Below, in pieces: positions 42,879 through 43,751 of a stretch of DNA of 43,751 bases (position 1 is the first letter of the stretch; every line of letters begins with the position of its first letter). The position numbers and the translations under genes were made by a program. Source of the stretch: Bacteroidota bacterium. GTDB lineage: Bacteria; Bacteroidota; Ignavibacteria; Ignavibacteriales; Melioribacteraceae. The stretch spans positions 1 through 43,751 of the forward strand of contig JAKAMT010000006.1 of NCBI GenBank assembly GCA_021812705.1, written 5' to 3'. Under the pieces are notes generated by a model, which was not told the DNA's origin, did not search any database, and was given only the letters and a program-made list of their open reading frames with translations.

Positions 42879-43056
42879 TTTGGTTCCTCTCTAAAAAATC
42901 TTTTTTTCTGGTTTCAGCAAGTTCTATCTCTGTTTTAGGTGTTTTTTTAGCCTGCTTTCTAAATCCATTGGTTAAAACTACAAAATTTGATTTGTACCAA
43001 AAACCCAGCAACCGGAATTCATTTTTTCCAAAACCAGTTCTTATCTCCCAAATATC
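42871..43056 (-). pseudogene. Remnant of a HigB/Gp49-like toxin gene
   Basis: The frame encodes 61 residues, starting at a codon just after an in-frame TAG. Recognisable parts of the phage Gp49/HigB (DUF891) family are IWEIRTGFGKNEFRLLGFW, FVVLTNGFRKQAKKTPKTEI and a closing Glu/Lys-rich end. Immediately upstream, eight residues (LYHLEGS) in the same frame fit the family, but they are flanked by TAG and TAA stops. No start codon remains in the segment before a TTG well inside the conserved part. The N-terminal half of the usual toxin is missing. It is too short and startless to appear among ordinary gene predictions. Confidence 0.75.
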
Positions 43057-43213
43057 CTAACTTCCTTCTAAATGATAAAGTTAACCTATTTGTGAACCAA
43101 AGTAAATACTATTACGGACGTTAAATGCGCCGAAGCATAATTACCGGTTCCGCTGTTTCATCTTTTCACTTAAGCGCATGCCATGCAATATATAGTTGAT
43201 ATATAAATTTTTA

Positions 43214-43666
43214 TCAATTTTTTAAAATAATGCTTACGATTCTCTCGGGACCAACTACAATTGTGAATCCTGTCTTAGAGTGTCCGTCATTTCCTATCTC
43301 TTTACCCACCCCTTCAAGAGTGACAAAATCTTTAGAGATAACTACACTTACCGGATCACTCATATTTTCAGTCTTCAGCAGATTATCTGGTACTTTAAAT
43401 CCTTTGAATGAATTTCCGCCGCCCCCAAGTTTAGCCGGTTTACGAAAATATTCCTGCGCTGAAGAAGCGATCTTCTTCAGATCCGCGAGCAGAGCATCTC
43501 TACTAATATTAACCTGCTGCTGAGATACAGATGGAATTTTTTTTGATGATTCCGTACTGCTATTTTCGTTTGAGGAGTGTTTTTGGTAGAAAGCGAAAAA
43601 CAAAACTAATATCAGTGTGAGAATGATGCTCTTGTAGATTTCGACATAAAACATTCTTTTTTCCAT
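43214..43666 (-). CDS. Membrane-anchored small protein, pilin-like character
   Basis: The 150-aa product has a short N-terminus (MEKRMFYVEIYKS) and one hydrophobic segment (about residues 13-27). A Ser/Asn-rich linker comes next. A helix (ALLADLKKIASSAQEYFRKP) leads into a conserved-looking LGGGGNSFKGF and a beta part with VSVVISKDFVTLEGVGKEIG. The helix plus Gly-rich loop recalls small pilin-like proteins that I associate with this group of bacteria, but the hydrophobic segment lacks the standard prepilin G/A-F-T-L-x-E cleavage motif. It is near the window end, and the neighbouring genes are not visible. The function is not known. Confidence 0.65.
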   Translation of the reverse strand: MEKRMFYVEIYKSIILTLILVLFFAFYQKHSSNENSSTESSKKIPSVSQQQVNISRDALLADLKKIASSAQEYFRKPAKLGGGGNSFKGFKVPDNLLKTENMSDPVSVVISKDFVTLEGVGKEIGNDGHSKTGFTIVVGPERIVSIILKN

Positions 43667-43751
43667 GATATACCTCCCAGTTGTAAAATAAGTTTATATA
43701 TTAATTTTAGCCGAATGACCGCCCTGTTTTTAAGCCGAAGATCCCGCCGCA

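Overview
The window is a chromosomal housekeeping stretch from a Gram-negative bacterium. I infer the Bacteroidota/Chlorobi/Ignavibacteria neighbourhood. The reasons are a tmRNA tag reading GESNYALAA, several upstream regions that fit the Bacteroidota-type promoter (TTGA or TTTN, about 19-20 bp, then TAnnTTTG), separate LptF/LptG permease genes, many small secreted or barrel-like proteins of unknown function, and moderate A+T-rich base composition. No rRNA, tRNA, IS element, phage or CRISPR array was found. Genus-level placement is not claimed.

Layout. 1-800: a complete tmRNA gene (ssrA, minus strand) followed on its 3' side by three tandem 113-bp copies of the tmRNA 3' end. Each copy is split inside the T-arm by a 39-bp double-hairpin insert. 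This is the most unusual object in the window. 800-4730 (minus): PduO-type cobalamin adenosyltransferase, YgfZ, a lipoprotein and an M20 dipeptidase. 4944-7374 (plus): lptF-lptG for LPS export. 7391-13866 (minus): a tight four-gene block of a secreted protein, a FecR-domain protein, an 802-aa envelope protein and a CHASE2-class III cyclase, which looks like a dedicated envelope-to-cyclic-nucleotide signalling unit. 13995-15561 (minus): DUF3467-type and TPR proteins. 15743-19821 (plus): adenosine deaminase, a small unknown, urocanate hydratase and a 2-hydroxyacid dehydrogenase.

19907-25824 (minus): rpmA-rplU, a Gfo/Idh/MocA oxidoreductase, dxs, xseB-xseA and an envelope protein. 25983-30023 (plus): surE, a large vWA-like membrane protein, a bacteriohemerythrin and comF. 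30037-34852 (minus): a signalling island with three HisKA-type sensor kinases and one LytTR response regulator. A pair of LytTR-box-like direct repeats lies between the regulator and the PAS kinase. 34912-38038 (minus): argS, rsfS, a LytR_C protein and a small secreted protein. 38160-39506: divergent ridA and mazG. 39527-42415 (minus): phoH, a LysM protein, a coiled-coil lipoprotein and radC. 42603-43666 (minus): an XRE antitoxin whose HigB-like toxin is reduced to a fragment, and a membrane-anchored small protein resembling pilin-like proteins.

Start codons were revised where the sequence argued for it: hutU, ridA, mazG, two kinases, and phoH. The phoH reading frame continues upstream of the first ATG to an ACG placed 5 nt after a perfect GGAGG. 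Observations most worth following up are the ssrA-derived array and its insert, the CHASE2/FecR block, the LytTR boxes, the phoH start and the decayed toxin.
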